Assembly (NCBI RefSeq): GCF_900104475.1
Contig: NZ_FNJR01000006.1
Span: 215,623-279,622, forward strand
DNA length: 64,000 nt
Reading direction: 5' to 3'
Source of the DNA: Actinopolyspora xinjiangensis
GTDB taxonomy: Bacteria > Actinomycetota > Actinomycetes > Mycobacteriales > Pseudonocardiaceae
Shown here one piece after another: positions 54,010 to 63,670 of the stretch; the stretch's first letter is position 1, and each line of letters begins with the position of its first letter. The notes below the pieces were generated by a model. It saw only the letters and a list, made by a program, of their open reading frames with translations, did not search any database and had not been told where the DNA came from. The position numbers and the translations under genes are program-made.

Positions 54010-54134
54010 CTCCGAAGATCACCCATTCAGGGCCATGTGGTGCGGTCAAATGTCAGCTAGATTTGGCATGTAATCGACCACACACTGTCCGTTCGACACG
54101 GGCAGTCTATCCAGCCGGTGAGGAGAGGTTTTCC

Positions 54135-54560
54135 GTGCGTTTCGGCTACACCCTCGAACACGGACCCGCGTCGCGTCCCCTCGGCGCCGCCGACCCGCTG
54201 ATCGCCAGCCTCGAAGTGGACACCGCGAACCGCGACCCCGAGCTGTTGCGGGAGGCGCTGCACGACTGGGCGGTCGCCGAACTCTCGCGCTGCGACTCGG
54301 AGTTCGGCCTTTACACCGCCGAGTTCGGGGCCTGGCGCGCCGCCAACGGCACCGGCCACCACCTGCGGGTGCTCTACCTGGTCTGGAGCGGCGAGGAGGT
54401 GCTCACTTCCTACACCGAGGACAGTCCGGTCAACTTCGCCGGAGTCCGGCTGCTGACCGCGCAGGCCGAGGCATTCGAGTCGCTGCTCGCCACCGAACGA
54501 CGGTCCGAGCGCCGCACCGACCGGCGAACGTCATCCGCCTCCCCCGCACCGGTGGTCTGA
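54135..54560 (+). CDS. hypothetical protein divergent from the Scr1-type regulator
   Basis: A 141-residue protein: RFGYTLEHGPASRPLGAADPL, DWAVAELSRCDSEF, GHHLRVLYLVWSGEEVLTSYTED, and a basic Arg/Ser/Ala C-terminal tail. No known catalytic motif is visible. GTG 54135 is chosen because GAGGAGAGG lies eight bases upstream and the N-terminal part of the longer frame is not conserved-looking. Its divergence from the HTH gene suggests control by it. Confidence 0.65.
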   Translation: MRFGYTLEHGPASRPLGAADPLIASLEVDTANRDPELLREALHDWAVAELSRCDSEFGLYTAEFGAWRAANGTGHHLRVLYLVWSGEEVLTSYTEDSPVNFAGVRLLTAQAEAFESLLATERRSERRTDRRTSSASPAPVV

Positions 54561-54602
54561 TGCCGACAGGCCCTCCGGCCGGATTACGGCCCGCCTCGAT
54601 TC

Positions 54603-54670
54603 TCCCGCGACATCGCCGGACCGATGGGACAGTGCGACCCGGGATGCGCCGTTTTCCCGCGACATCGCCG
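54603..54670 (+). repeat. short direct repeat pair
   Basis: TCCCGCGACATCGCCG occurs at 54603-54618 and again at 54655-54670, 52 bp apart, in the non-coding stretch between the hypothetical gene and nadE. This 301-bp gap otherwise holds repeat copy C and no gene. Confidence 0.5.
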
Positions 54671-54724
54671 TGCCCGAGTTGTTCCCGAAGCCGCACTCCG
54701 ACCACCGCCGCCAGCGGCACCGTC

Positions 54725-54827
54725 GCGGGGTCTCCCGTGCCGCTCTCGCGAGGACGGCCCCGACGTTGTGTAGTACCCACCCGATGTCTCCGGCACCCGC
54801 GGCGAGAGCCGTGCGAGAGGTTCCGCC
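54725..54827 (+). repeat. dispersed MITE-like repeat, copy C
   Basis: Reads GCGGGGTCTCCCGTGCCGC, CTCTCGCGAGGACGG, GACGTTGTGTAGTACC, ACCCGATGTCTCCGG and ends GAGAGGTTCCGCC. It is in the same orientation as copy B, so the two bracket the 51975-54560 cassette as direct repeats. Confidence 0.65.
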
Positions 54828-54861
54828 GAGGACGATGCCCGTCGAGCGGAACGGCTCTGAG

Positions 54862-56637
54862 CTATTCGGGCCGCGCCTCGCGCCACCGGTTCGTCACGGG
54901 CAACCTGCGGTCCCGCCCGAACGCCTTCAGCGTGATCTTGGTGCCCGGCGGGTACTGCCTGCGCTTGTACTCCGCCCGGTCCACCATCCGCAGCACCCGC
55001 TCGACCAGCTCGGCGTCGAAGCCCTCCCGGATCAGGTCGTCGTAGCTCTTGTCGCCCTCGACGTAGCCGTCGAGCACCTCGTCGAGCAGTTCGTACGGCG
55101 GCAGCGAGTCCGTGTCCACCTGGCCCGGCCGCAGCTCGGCCGAAGGGGCCTTGGTGATCGAGTTCTCCGGGATCGGCGGAGTCTCCCCGCGCTTCTCCGC
55201 CGCCGCGTTGCGCCAGCGCGCCAGTCGCCACACCAGCGTCTTGGGCACGTCCTTGATCGGCGCGAACCCGCCGACCGCGTCGCCGTAGATCGTGGAGTAG
55301 CCCACCGCCAGCTCGGTCTTGTTGCCCGGTGCCAGCACCAGGTGCCCGTGCTGGTTCGACAGCGCCATCAGCGTGATGCCCCGGCAGCGCGCCTGCACGT
55401 TCTCCTCGGCCAGCCCGGACAGTCCCAGCTGGTCCACGAACACCCGGACCATGTCCTCGATCGCGTGCACCTCGAAGTGGCAGCCGATCCGCTCGGCCAG
55501 CTCCGCCGCGTCGGAGCGGGAGTGCTCCGAGGAGTAGTGCGAGGGCAGCGACACGCCGTACAACCCGTCCGGGCCGATGGCGTCCGCCGCGATCGCGGCG
55601 CACACCGACGAGTCGATCCCACCGGAGAACCCGAAGGCCACCGACTTGAACCCGTTCTTGCGCAGATAGTCCCGCAGGCCGGTGACCAGGGCCCACCACA
55701 CCTCGGCCTCCTCGGCCAGCGGTTCGGCGACCCCTTCGGTCTCGGAGAGCTCGTAGGCGGGCAGCGGGTCCGGGCGCAGCGTCATCCGCTCGACGTGGAA
55801 GGCGGGCAGCGCGCGCGGCCGGAAGTGCAGCGGTGTTCCCTGATCGACCGGTTCGGGGGCCACCTCGGTGGAGGTGTGGCCACCGGCGGTGAGGTCCAGA
55901 TCGCGCACCAGCAGGTGCTCGGCGAACCTCGGAGCGCGGCTCAACAGCCGCCCGTGGTTCGTGGCGATCATCGAGTCGCCGTCGAAGACCAGCTCGTCCT
56001 GCGCGCCGACCATGTTCACGTAGGCCATCGGGGCTCCGGCCTCGGCGGCGCGGCGTATCACCAGCTGGGTGCGCTCGTGGTCCTTGGCCCGCTGGTAGGG
56101 GGAACCGTTGATACAGACCACCGCGTCCACTCCCACCTTGCCGAGCGCCGCGATCGGTCCGCCGTTCTGCCAGATGTCCTCGCAGATCACCACGCCGATG
56201 TCGAGCCCGTGGAACCGCACGATCGGCAGGTCGTAGCCGGGGGCGAAGTAGCGGGCCTCGTCGAAGACGCCGTAGTTCGGCAGGTGGTGCTTGAAGTAGG
56301 TGCCGACCACCTCACCGCCGTACAGCAGCGACGCCGCGTTGCGCACACCTTCGTCGTCGCGGTCCAGATGCCCGACGATCACCAGGGCGTCCCCGCAGCC
56401 CGCCTCCCGCAGCCGCACCGCCAGGGACTCCAGTTCGGCCCGGTTGGCGGCGGCGAACGACTTGCGCAGCGCCAGATCCTCCACCGGGTAGCCGGACAGC
56501 ACCATCTCAGGGAACGCCACGACGTGCGCCCCGCGCGCCACGGCTTCCCCGCTGCGTTCCAGGACCAGCGAACTGTTACCCGCGATGTCGCCCACGCGGG
56601 GGTTCACCTGGGCCAGAGCTACACGCAACTGCGGCAT
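54862..56637 (-). CDS. nadE: glutamine-dependent NAD+ synthetase
   Basis: A 591-residue two-domain enzyme. The N-terminal nitrilase-like amidase has the Glu44-Lys116-Cys152 triad (FPEMVLSGYP; YFKHHLPNYG; GVVICEDIW). The C-terminal synthetase domain has the pyrophosphatase loop FGFSGGIDSSV and then GFAPIKDVPKT. It amidates nicotinate adenine dinucleotide to NAD+ using glutamine ammonia. ATG 56637 is used. It diverges from the caeA-like gene with only 17 bp between starts, so promoters must overlap coding sequence. Confidence 0.96.
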   Translation of the reverse strand: MPQLRVALAQVNPRVGDIAGNSSLVLERSGEAVARGAHVVAFPEMVLSGYPVEDLALRKSFAAANRAELESLAVRLREAGCGDALVIVGHLDRDDEGVRNAASLLYGGEVVGTYFKHHLPNYGVFDEARYFAPGYDLPIVRFHGLDIGVVICEDIWQNGGPIAALGKVGVDAVVCINGSPYQRAKDHERTQLVIRRAAEAGAPMAYVNMVGAQDELVFDGDSMIATNHGRLLSRAPRFAEHLLVRDLDLTAGGHTSTEVAPEPVDQGTPLHFRPRALPAFHVERMTLRPDPLPAYELSETEGVAEPLAEEAEVWWALVTGLRDYLRKNGFKSVAFGFSGGIDSSVCAAIAADAIGPDGLYGVSLPSHYSSEHSRSDAAELAERIGCHFEVHAIEDMVRVFVDQLGLSGLAEENVQARCRGITLMALSNQHGHLVLAPGNKTELAVGYSTIYGDAVGGFAPIKDVPKTLVWRLARWRNAAAEKRGETPPIPENSITKAPSAELRPGQVDTDSLPPYELLDEVLDGYVEGDKSYDDLIREGFDAELVERVLRMVDRAEYKRRQYPPGTKITLKAFGRDRRLPVTNRWREARPE

Positions 56638-56654
56638 ATCTCCATCTTCGCGCA

Positions 56655-58301
56655 GTGACGACGCGCACGTTCGCCGGGGCGGCTCGTCGCGCCGTTCCGA
56701 TGTCGCGTGTCACGATCCCGCGCATGTTTCGCCCACGAACCGTGGTCGCCGCTGTCGCTCTTCTGGGGGTAGTGACGGCGTGCTCGAACACGCAGGAACC
56801 ATCACAGCAGGACAACCAGCAGTCCACCGCGCAGTCTCCCGCGCCGGAACTGGAGCGCTACTACCAGCAGTCACTCGACTGGGAAGGCTGCGCGTCCTAC
56901 GCCACCACGCCCCGCGCGGAGAAGCTCTTCGACACCGAGGGGCTGGAATGCGCCCGCCTGACCGTGCCGCTGGACTACGACGAACCCGACGGTGAGACCG
57001 CCGAGATCGGTGTGCTGCGCAGGCCGGCCTCCGACGAGCAGGCGCGCGTCGGCTCGCTGGTCTCCAACCCGGGAGGGCCGGGGGCTTCCGGGATGACCTC
57101 GACCGCCGCGCGGGTCTCCAAGATCGAGGGCACCGAACTAGGAGAGAAGTTCGACATGGTCGGCTTCGATCCGCGCGGCGTCGGGGCGAGCACCCCTCGC
57201 GTCAAGTGCCTCACCGACGAGGAGAAGGACGCCGCTCGACTGAACTCCGAGGCGATCACCTCCGACGCGGCGGTGGATCGGATCGAGAAGGAGAACCGCC
57301 GCTACGCCGAGAAGTGCGCCGAACGCAGCGGTGAGAAGCTGCTGGCCAACGTGGGGACCGACAGCGTCGCCAGGGACATGGACGTGCTGCGAGCCGCGCT
57401 CGGCGACGAGGAACTCACCTACCTCGGCTACTCCTACGGCACCCGCCTCGGGGCCGAGTACGCCTCCCGGTTCCCCGAACGGGTCAGGGCGATGGTGCTC
57501 GACGGGGCCATGGCACCGGGGAACTGGGACAGGGCCGAGATGAACCTGCGACAGGCCGCCGGGTTCCAGCAGGCCTTCGACGCCTTCGCACAGTGGTGCG
57601 CCCGGCAGCGGCGCTGCGCGCTGGGCGGCGATCCCGACCGTGCGGTCGAGCGCTACCACGAGATCACCCGGCCGCTGATCGGCAGTCCGGCCTCCACCGT
57701 CTTCGAGGGCAGGGAACTGTCCTACGCGGACGCCGAGATCGGCTTCGTGCAGGCGCTGTACTCGAAGCGGTACTGGCAGCCACTCAACACCGGACTGTCC
57801 CGACTGGCCAACGGTGACGGCTCGGTGATGCTGCAACTGGCCGACCTCTACCACGGCAGGGCCAAGGACGGCTCCTACTCCAACATCATGGCCGTCTACA
57901 CCGCGGTGACCTGCGTGGACGCCGACCGCATCGGCGGCAGAGAGGACTACCGGGAGTTCAACCGGAAGTACCGGCGGGCGGCCCCCTTCACCGACAACGG
58001 CCATCCCGTCAGCTCCGCCCGCGACGCCTGCGCCTTCTGGCCCGTCCCGGAGACCGGTGACAAGCCGGAACCGCGGCCGGAGAAACTTCCCGAAACACTG
58101 GTGATCTCCACCACCGGCGACCCGGCCACGCCCTACGAGAACGGCAGGCGACTCGCCGACGCGCTCGGCGGCGGGCTGCTGACCTACGAGGGCGAGGGAC
58201 ACACCGTCTTCCTGCACGGCAACGACTGCGTGAACGAGGCCGGGACGCGCTACCTGGTCGATCTGAAGCTCCCCGAGCAGGACAAGCGCTGCTCGGCCTG
58301 A
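56655..58301 (+). CDS. lipoprotein alpha/beta hydrolase, CaeA/Hip1 (TAP-like) family
   Basis: A 548-residue exported hydrolase. A signal peptide ends in lipobox VVTAC (Cys43), predicting a lipoprotein. The catalytic residues are Ser260 (LGYSYGTRLG), the Asp in ISTTGDPATPYENG and the His in EGEGHTVFLHG; the tripeptidyl-aminopeptidase C-terminal domain is present with paired cysteines. Homologues (SlpD/E in Streptomyces, CaeA/Hip1 in M. tuberculosis) cleave peptides or proteins at the cell surface. The start may be GTG 56655 or ATG 56724 (MFRPRTVV), the latter giving a more typical signal peptide. Confidence 0.88.
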   Translation: MTTRTFAGAARRAVPMSRVTIPRMFRPRTVVAAVALLGVVTACSNTQEPSQQDNQQSTAQSPAPELERYYQQSLDWEGCASYATTPRAEKLFDTEGLECARLTVPLDYDEPDGETAEIGVLRRPASDEQARVGSLVSNPGGPGASGMTSTAARVSKIEGTELGEKFDMVGFDPRGVGASTPRVKCLTDEEKDAARLNSEAITSDAAVDRIEKENRRYAEKCAERSGEKLLANVGTDSVARDMDVLRAALGDEELTYLGYSYGTRLGAEYASRFPERVRAMVLDGAMAPGNWDRAEMNLRQAAGFQQAFDAFAQWCARQRRCALGGDPDRAVERYHEITRPLIGSPASTVFEGRELSYADAEIGFVQALYSKRYWQPLNTGLSRLANGDGSVMLQLADLYHGRAKDGSYSNIMAVYTAVTCVDADRIGGREDYREFNRKYRRAAPFTDNGHPVSSARDACAFWPVPETGDKPEPRPEKLPETLVISTTGDPATPYENGRRLADALGGGLLTYEGEGHTVFLHGNDCVNEAGTRYLVDLKLPEQDKRCSA

Positions 58302-58473
58302 TCGAGGTTTTCCGGCCGGGCCGTGCCCGTCCCGGATCGAGAGCCCCGCACCGACGGGCGCACCGAACACTCCGGGCCGAGCGGCTGTCGGCTACCCTGT
58401 CGGCGGACGTGCCTCACCCACTCGTGACCGAGCGGGTGGGGCACGAGCCCACCCGGACGCTTAGGGTGCGGGC

Positions 58474-59817
58474 ATGGACCGTCAGCAGGAGTTCGTGCTC
58501 CGCACTCTGGAAGAACGCGACATCCGCTTCGTGCGGCTGTGGTTCACCGACGTTCTCGGCATTCTCAAATCGGTGGCCATCTCGCCCGCCGAGCTCGAAG
58601 GGGCCTTCGCCGAAGGGATCGGTTTCGACGGCTCCGCCATCGAGGGGTTCTCCCGCATCTACGAGTCGGACATGGTCGCCAAACCCGACCCGGCGACCTT
58701 CCAGGTACTGCCCTGGGAGACGGCGGACGGGGAACACTACTCGGCGCGGATGTACTGCGACATCACGATGCCCGACGGATCTCCCTGCTGGGCGGATCCC
58801 AGGCACGTGCTCCGGCGCACCCTCTCCAGGGCCACCGAGTCGGGCTTCACGTGCTACGTGCACCCGGAGATCGAGTTCTTCCTGCTCAAGAACCTGCCCA
58901 CCGACGGCAGCGAGCCGGTGGCCGCGGACTCGGGCGGCTACTTCGACCAGGCCAGCCACGACGCCGCCCCCCACTTCCGCCGCAACGCCATCGAGGCGCT
59001 GGAGGCGATGGGGATCTCCGTCGAGTTCAGCCACCACGAGGGCGCACCGGGGCAGCAGGAGATCGACCTGCGCTACGCCGACGCGCTGACCATGGCCGAC
59101 AACGTGATGACCTTCCGGTACACGGTCAAGGAGGTCGCCCTCACCCAGAACGTGCGGGCCTCGTTCATGCCCAAACCGTTCAGCGACCAGCCCGGTTCCG
59201 GGATGCACACCCACATCAGCCTGTTCGAGGGCGACCAGAACGCCTTCTACCACCCCGAGAACCCCTACGAGCTCTCCGACACCGGCCGTGCCTTCGTCGC
59301 GGGACTGCTGCGGCACGCCAGGGAGATCAGCGCGGTGACCAACCAGTGGGTGAACTCCTACAAGCGGCTCGTGGTCGGGGGCGAGGCCCCCACAGCGGTC
59401 TGCTGGGGCCACGCGAACCGCTCCGCCCTGGTGCGGGTGCCGATGTACTCACCGGGCAAGTCCTCCTCCCGGCGTATCGAGATGCGCAACCTCGACTCGG
59501 CGTGCAACCCCTACCTGGCCTACGCGGTGATCCTCGCCGCCGGGCTGCGTGGCGTGGAACACGGTTACGAGCTGCCACCGGCCGCCGAGGACGACGTCTG
59601 GTCGCTGACCGAGAGCGAGCGCAAGGCGGCCGGGTATCCCAGCCTGCCGCAGAACCTCAACGAGGCACTGTCCGAGATGGAGAACTCGGAGCTGATGGCG
59701 GAGACGCTCGGCGAGCACGTCTTCGACTTCTTCCTGCGCAACAAGCGGGACGAGTGGAACGCCTATCGCAGTCACGTCACGCCGTACGAGCTGCGCACCC
59801 TGATGCCGATGCTGTGA
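58474..59817 (+). CDS. glnA2: glutamine synthetase-like enzyme, GlnA2 type
   Basis: A 447-residue type I glutamine synthetase fold: GFDGSAIEGF, the metal/ATP region HPEIEFFL, PGSGMHTHISL, RVPMYSPGKSSSRRIEMR. The adenylylation-site segment of GlnA1 (a Tyr in a NLYDLPP context) is replaced by WSLTESERKAAG, so it is probably not controlled by adenylylation. The orthologous Streptomyces GlnA2 is a gamma-glutamylpolyamine synthetase, whereas the mycobacterial one is treated as glutamine synthetase; the substrate here is open. It follows the caeA-like gene as in Rv2222c-Rv2224c. Confidence 0.9.
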   Translation: MDRQQEFVLRTLEERDIRFVRLWFTDVLGILKSVAISPAELEGAFAEGIGFDGSAIEGFSRIYESDMVAKPDPATFQVLPWETADGEHYSARMYCDITMPDGSPCWADPRHVLRRTLSRATESGFTCYVHPEIEFFLLKNLPTDGSEPVAADSGGYFDQASHDAAPHFRRNAIEALEAMGISVEFSHHEGAPGQQEIDLRYADALTMADNVMTFRYTVKEVALTQNVRASFMPKPFSDQPGSGMHTHISLFEGDQNAFYHPENPYELSDTGRAFVAGLLRHAREISAVTNQWVNSYKRLVVGGEAPTAVCWGHANRSALVRVPMYSPGKSSSRRIEMRNLDSACNPYLAYAVILAAGLRGVEHGYELPPAAEDDVWSLTESERKAAGYPSLPQNLNEALSEMENSELMAETLGEHVFDFFLRNKRDEWNAYRSHVTPYELRTLMPML

Positions 59818-59866
59818 TCCGGTCGGGGAGTGCCGAGGCCGAATCCTCGACGGTAGGTTCAGGACC

Positions 59867-62800
59867 GTGAGCGATCCCCTGGACCATTCCGAATCGAACC
59901 AGTGGCCGCCCGCCGATCCGGAGGGGCCCGGCCCGGCGGACGAGTTCGCCGACGAACCGGCTTGGCCCGTCGAGCTGCCGGAGGAGGGATCCCCCCGGCC
60001 GTCCGACGAGGGAGGCGGGCCGGGCCCGCCGCACGGCTGCACGGTCGCGAGGCATGGCCAGCTCGCCGGGGCACGGGTACTGCGCGACTCGTTCCTGCGG
60101 TGCCACCCCGGCGGGCGGTTCACGATCCTGCTGCTGGACTTCGACTCCGGCCTCGAAGCCGGTGCTCGCGAGGAAGTCCTCACCCCGGCCGACATCGGCG
60201 TCGACGAGGTCGAGTTCGCCCGGCTGGCCACGGCCTGCGGCGGTGAGTTGCTCAACGCCGTCGTGCTGCCCAGGCTCCTCTCCTTCCTGCTGCGCTCCGA
60301 ACCGTTGGTGCTCTACCTGTCGCCGTCGGTCCAGGTTTTCGGATCGTTCGGGGAACCGCTCGCCACCCTGGACAAGGACACCCCGCTCGGGCTGTCCCCC
60401 CGGGTGCTCCGCCCGCTGCCCGCCGACGGGCTGCGCCCGGGGGCCCGGGACCTGGCCGCACGGGGATCATTCGACCCGAACCTGCTCGCGGTCTGCCAGG
60501 GCTGCGAATGGGTGCTCGACGAATGGGCGCAACGGGTGCGGGCCGAACCGGACGCCGCGGCCGAGTTCTTCGAGGGGCTTCCCGCCGTGGTCGACCACCG
60601 GGTGCTGCGCGACCCCGGTGTCGGGCTCTCGGTGTTCAACGCCGGTCAGCGAACCCTGGAATCCTCCGAGGACGGCTACATCGTGGACGGTCAGCCGTTG
60701 CGAAGCGTCCACTTCGAGGGCTTCGAGCCGCAGCGCCCCTGGTTGTTCTCCGCCGAGTACTCGGACCGCCCCCGGGTACTGCTGTCCGAGTCCCCGCCGT
60801 TGGCGCGACTGTGCGCCGGTTACCGCAACGCGCTCGTGTCCCAGGGGATGGCCACCGAGAAGTCCTCACCGTTCGACGAGCTCCCGGACGGTACGGCGCT
60901 GCCCGGCCCGCTGCGCGCCGCGTACCGCTCCCAGTGGCTGTCCGCCGAAGCCTCGGGGGAACCCGTGGTCCCCGGCCCCTTCGAACCCGAGGCCCCGGAA
61001 CGCGATCCGTTCGCGGAGTTCCTGGACTGGGCCGCCACCCCGGGTGACGAGCAGCAGCGGGCCGCCGGATGCTCCCGGTGGTGCTTCGCGCTCTGGCAGG
61101 ACGACCCGTTGTTGCGCCGCGACTACCCGCGGCCGCTCACCGACGACGCCGCCGCCTTCGCCGAGTGGTGCGCCGGAGTCGGGGTCGCCAGTGGGCGCGT
61201 GCCGTCGCGGCTGGTGCGGAGCCCGGGGCCGAACCGTTCCGAGATGACCGACCAGCTCGGCGTGGCCGTCGTCGGCTCCGGCAGGCTAGCGGAACTGGTG
61301 CGGCTCGCGGTGCGCTCCTCCGGGATCCCGAACTCGGACGACGCGCAGTACCCCGTCGTGCTGCGTTGCGACCCCTCGGTCCCGGTGCCCGCGGGGCACC
61401 ACCTCATCGACGTTCGCCCGGACGGTGGGGCCGATCCGGCCGAGCAGGCCACCGTCTCCGGCGAACCGACCGAGCTGTGGGCGCTGTCGCAGGCGGGCAG
61501 GCACGCGGCACGGCACGTGGGCGTGCAGGCCCGGGTGCTCGCCCTGCCGTTCCCGGAACACGATCGCCCCGATCCGGCGACTCGGCGACACGCACGCGAA
61601 CGGCTCGGGATCGAGGGGGAGTTCGTCTTCGTCGCCTTCGCCGACCACACCGAGGAGCACCGCGCGAACGTGCTCGGTCTGGTGACCGCCTTCGGTGCCG
61701 CGTTCGGCGGGCGTGAAGACGTGCGGCTGGTCGTGGCGGTCAGTGGCGCCGCCGAGCATCCGGAAGCCGCCGAGCGGCTGCGGCTGGCCACCACCACAGA
61801 TCCCAGGATTCTGCTGCTGGAGCGGGAGGACTCCGAGGAGACCGCCCAACTCGTCGCCGACTGCGCCGTTTCGCTGCACCGCGCCGAAGGTGGTGTCGGT
61901 GGGGATCGTTACGCGCTCCGGATGCTCGACGCGGCGGCACGTGGGATTCCCGTCATCACGGTGGAACAGGGCTCGGTCGGCGAGCTCTTCGGACGTGAGG
62001 GCGCGGTGCTCGTTGGATGCCACGGTGCCGGGGAGCCTGACCTCGAAGCCGCCGCGGCAGCGCTGACCGAGGCGGCCGACGACCCCGGAGCCCTCGAACG
62101 GTTCGGCGTCGCGGCCCGCGAACGCCTGGCCCAGCACCACGCACCGAACAAGGCGGGTGAACAGCTCCGCGAACGCGTGGAGGCGGCCTATCGCAACTGG
62201 CGGGCCAAGTGGGCGCGGGACCAGCACGGTCCCGACGAGGATCCGCTGCGTCCGCTGTTGGTGGCCCGGCACGCGCTGCACCGTCCGCCCGAGGTGGGCA
62301 TGGGCGGGCGCAACGCGGTCACCCCCGCCCTGCGCAAAGCCGTGCTCAAAGCCCTGGGCCACTACGACGAGCACATCCGCGACATCATCCGGTCGTTGCT
62401 CGACGGGGTCGAGAAGACCTCCTCGGAGCTGCTCCGCAGACAGCAGGAACGTGCCGACGACCTCGACGTCAACGCGGTGCGGGCGGAGTTGACGCAGCTG
62501 GCCCAGCGCCAGGAACAGCTCGGTTCCAGGGTCGCCGGAGCCGACGACAGCACGGTGCAGGCCCGCACCGACCTCGCCGAGCACGAGCGCAGGTTGCGCG
62601 CCCTGGAGGAGAGCGCGGGCTCGTTCGGCGAGCGGCAGCTCTCCGAACTAGCCGAGCGCATAGACAGCCTCACCGGTGCCGTGGAGCGGACGCTGGACCG
62701 GGTGGACCGGCTGGAGCAGCGGATCGAGACCTCCGAGCGGAACCAGCGGGAACAGTTGGAGAACGGGCTGCGCCGCACCGCCCTGGACATCGACAACACG

Positions 62801-63670
62801 CTGCGCAGCACCGACGCGCTGCGCCGCATCGTGCTGCGCGAGCACGAGCGCAACGGTGGGACGGCCCATCTGCCCGGCACGCCGGTGGTGTGTGAGGCGG
62901 GACTGTTGCGGCTACCGGCCGACGACACGGTGATGCTGCCCTGGCTGTCCTCGCACCACCGCTGGGACGCCGAGGTGTCCGCGCTGATCGACTCCCTGCT
63001 CGAACCCGGTGGTGTCTTCCTCGACATCGGTGCTTACGTGGGCTACCAGGCCGTCCGTGTGCTCGGCAGGCTCAACTACACCGGGCGGGTGATCGCGGTG
63101 GAGCCGGACGAGACGGCGCGCGGTCTGCTGGAGCACAACGCGGAGGTCAACGTCGCGGAGCGGCTCCGGGAACGTCTGACCGTGCTGGACCGCGCGGCCT
63201 GGAGCACGGACTGTGAACTCCTCGGGCTGCCCGCCGGTACCGGCGGGGTTGAGGTGACCTCCGCCGAAGGGGAGGGGCACCAGTCCGCTCCCGACGGGCG
63301 CGCTTCCGTGGTCCGGCTAAGGGGGGTCCGGCTGGATGAGGAGCTCAGCACTGAGCACGGGGTCGGCGAACGCAACCTCTCCGTGGTGCACGTGGACGTC
63401 GGCTCGCGGGTGCACCGCATCCTCGCCGGGCTCGAACGGCTGTTGCGGGGACACCGTCCCGCCGTGGTGTGCTCCTTCACTCCCTCTGGCATACGAGCGC
63501 TGGGGGACGAACCGCGTGGTGTGCTGGAGGAGTTCACCTCCTGGGGCTACGACATCGTTCCGGTCGGAAGGAGTGAACCGGTGCCGCCGGAGCAGTTGAT
63601 GCAGGCGATCGGAGCTTCGGAGACGAGTACCGTCAAGTTGTGGCTGCGCCCCGGCCGTGAGGCCGAGTAG
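59867..63670 (+). CDS. giant glycosyltransferase - coiled coil - FkbM methyltransferase fusion
   Basis: A 1267-residue multidomain protein. Residues about 1-55 are acidic, Pro-rich and disordered. About 57-330 resemble a GT-A-like transferase (GARVLRDSFLRCHPGGRFTILLLDFD; LVLYLSPSVQVFG). About 450-760 are a GT-B/GT4-like module (FVFVAFADHTEEHRANVLGLV; RYALRMLDAAARGIPVITVEQG). About 835-990 form a coiled coil. About 1030-1267 are an FkbM methyltransferase (FLDIGAYVGYQAV; VIAVEPDE). GTG 59867 starts 50 bp after glnA2. It probably modifies a surface glycan; substrate is unknown. Confidence 0.75.
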   Translation: MSDPLDHSESNQWPPADPEGPGPADEFADEPAWPVELPEEGSPRPSDEGGGPGPPHGCTVARHGQLAGARVLRDSFLRCHPGGRFTILLLDFDSGLEAGAREEVLTPADIGVDEVEFARLATACGGELLNAVVLPRLLSFLLRSEPLVLYLSPSVQVFGSFGEPLATLDKDTPLGLSPRVLRPLPADGLRPGARDLAARGSFDPNLLAVCQGCEWVLDEWAQRVRAEPDAAAEFFEGLPAVVDHRVLRDPGVGLSVFNAGQRTLESSEDGYIVDGQPLRSVHFEGFEPQRPWLFSAEYSDRPRVLLSESPPLARLCAGYRNALVSQGMATEKSSPFDELPDGTALPGPLRAAYRSQWLSAEASGEPVVPGPFEPEAPERDPFAEFLDWAATPGDEQQRAAGCSRWCFALWQDDPLLRRDYPRPLTDDAAAFAEWCAGVGVASGRVPSRLVRSPGPNRSEMTDQLGVAVVGSGRLAELVRLAVRSSGIPNSDDAQYPVVLRCDPSVPVPAGHHLIDVRPDGGADPAEQATVSGEPTELWALSQAGRHAARHVGVQARVLALPFPEHDRPDPATRRHARERLGIEGEFVFVAFADHTEEHRANVLGLVTAFGAAFGGREDVRLVVAVSGAAEHPEAAERLRLATTTDPRILLLEREDSEETAQLVADCAVSLHRAEGGVGGDRYALRMLDAAARGIPVITVEQGSVGELFGREGAVLVGCHGAGEPDLEAAAAALTEAADDPGALERFGVAARERLAQHHAPNKAGEQLRERVEAAYRNWRAKWARDQHGPDEDPLRPLLVARHALHRPPEVGMGGRNAVTPALRKAVLKALGHYDEHIRDIIRSLLDGVEKTSSELLRRQQERADDLDVNAVRAELTQLAQRQEQLGSRVAGADDSTVQARTDLAEHERRLRALEESAGSFGERQLSELAERIDSLTGAVERTLDRVDRLEQRIETSERNQREQLENGLRRTALDIDNTLRSTDALRRIVLREHERNGGTAHLPGTPVVCEAGLLRLPADDTVMLPWLSSHHRWDAEVSALIDSLLEPGGVFLDIGAYVGYQAVRVLGRLNYTGRVIAVEPDETARGLLEHNAEVNVAERLRERLTVLDRAAWSTDCELLGLPAGTGGVEVTSAEGEGHQSAPDGRASVVRLRGVRLDEELSTEHGVGERNLSVVHVDVGSRVHRILAGLERLLRGHRPAVVCSFTPSGIRALGDEPRGVLEEFTSWGYDIVPVGRSEPVPPEQLMQAIGASETSTVKLWLRPGREAE

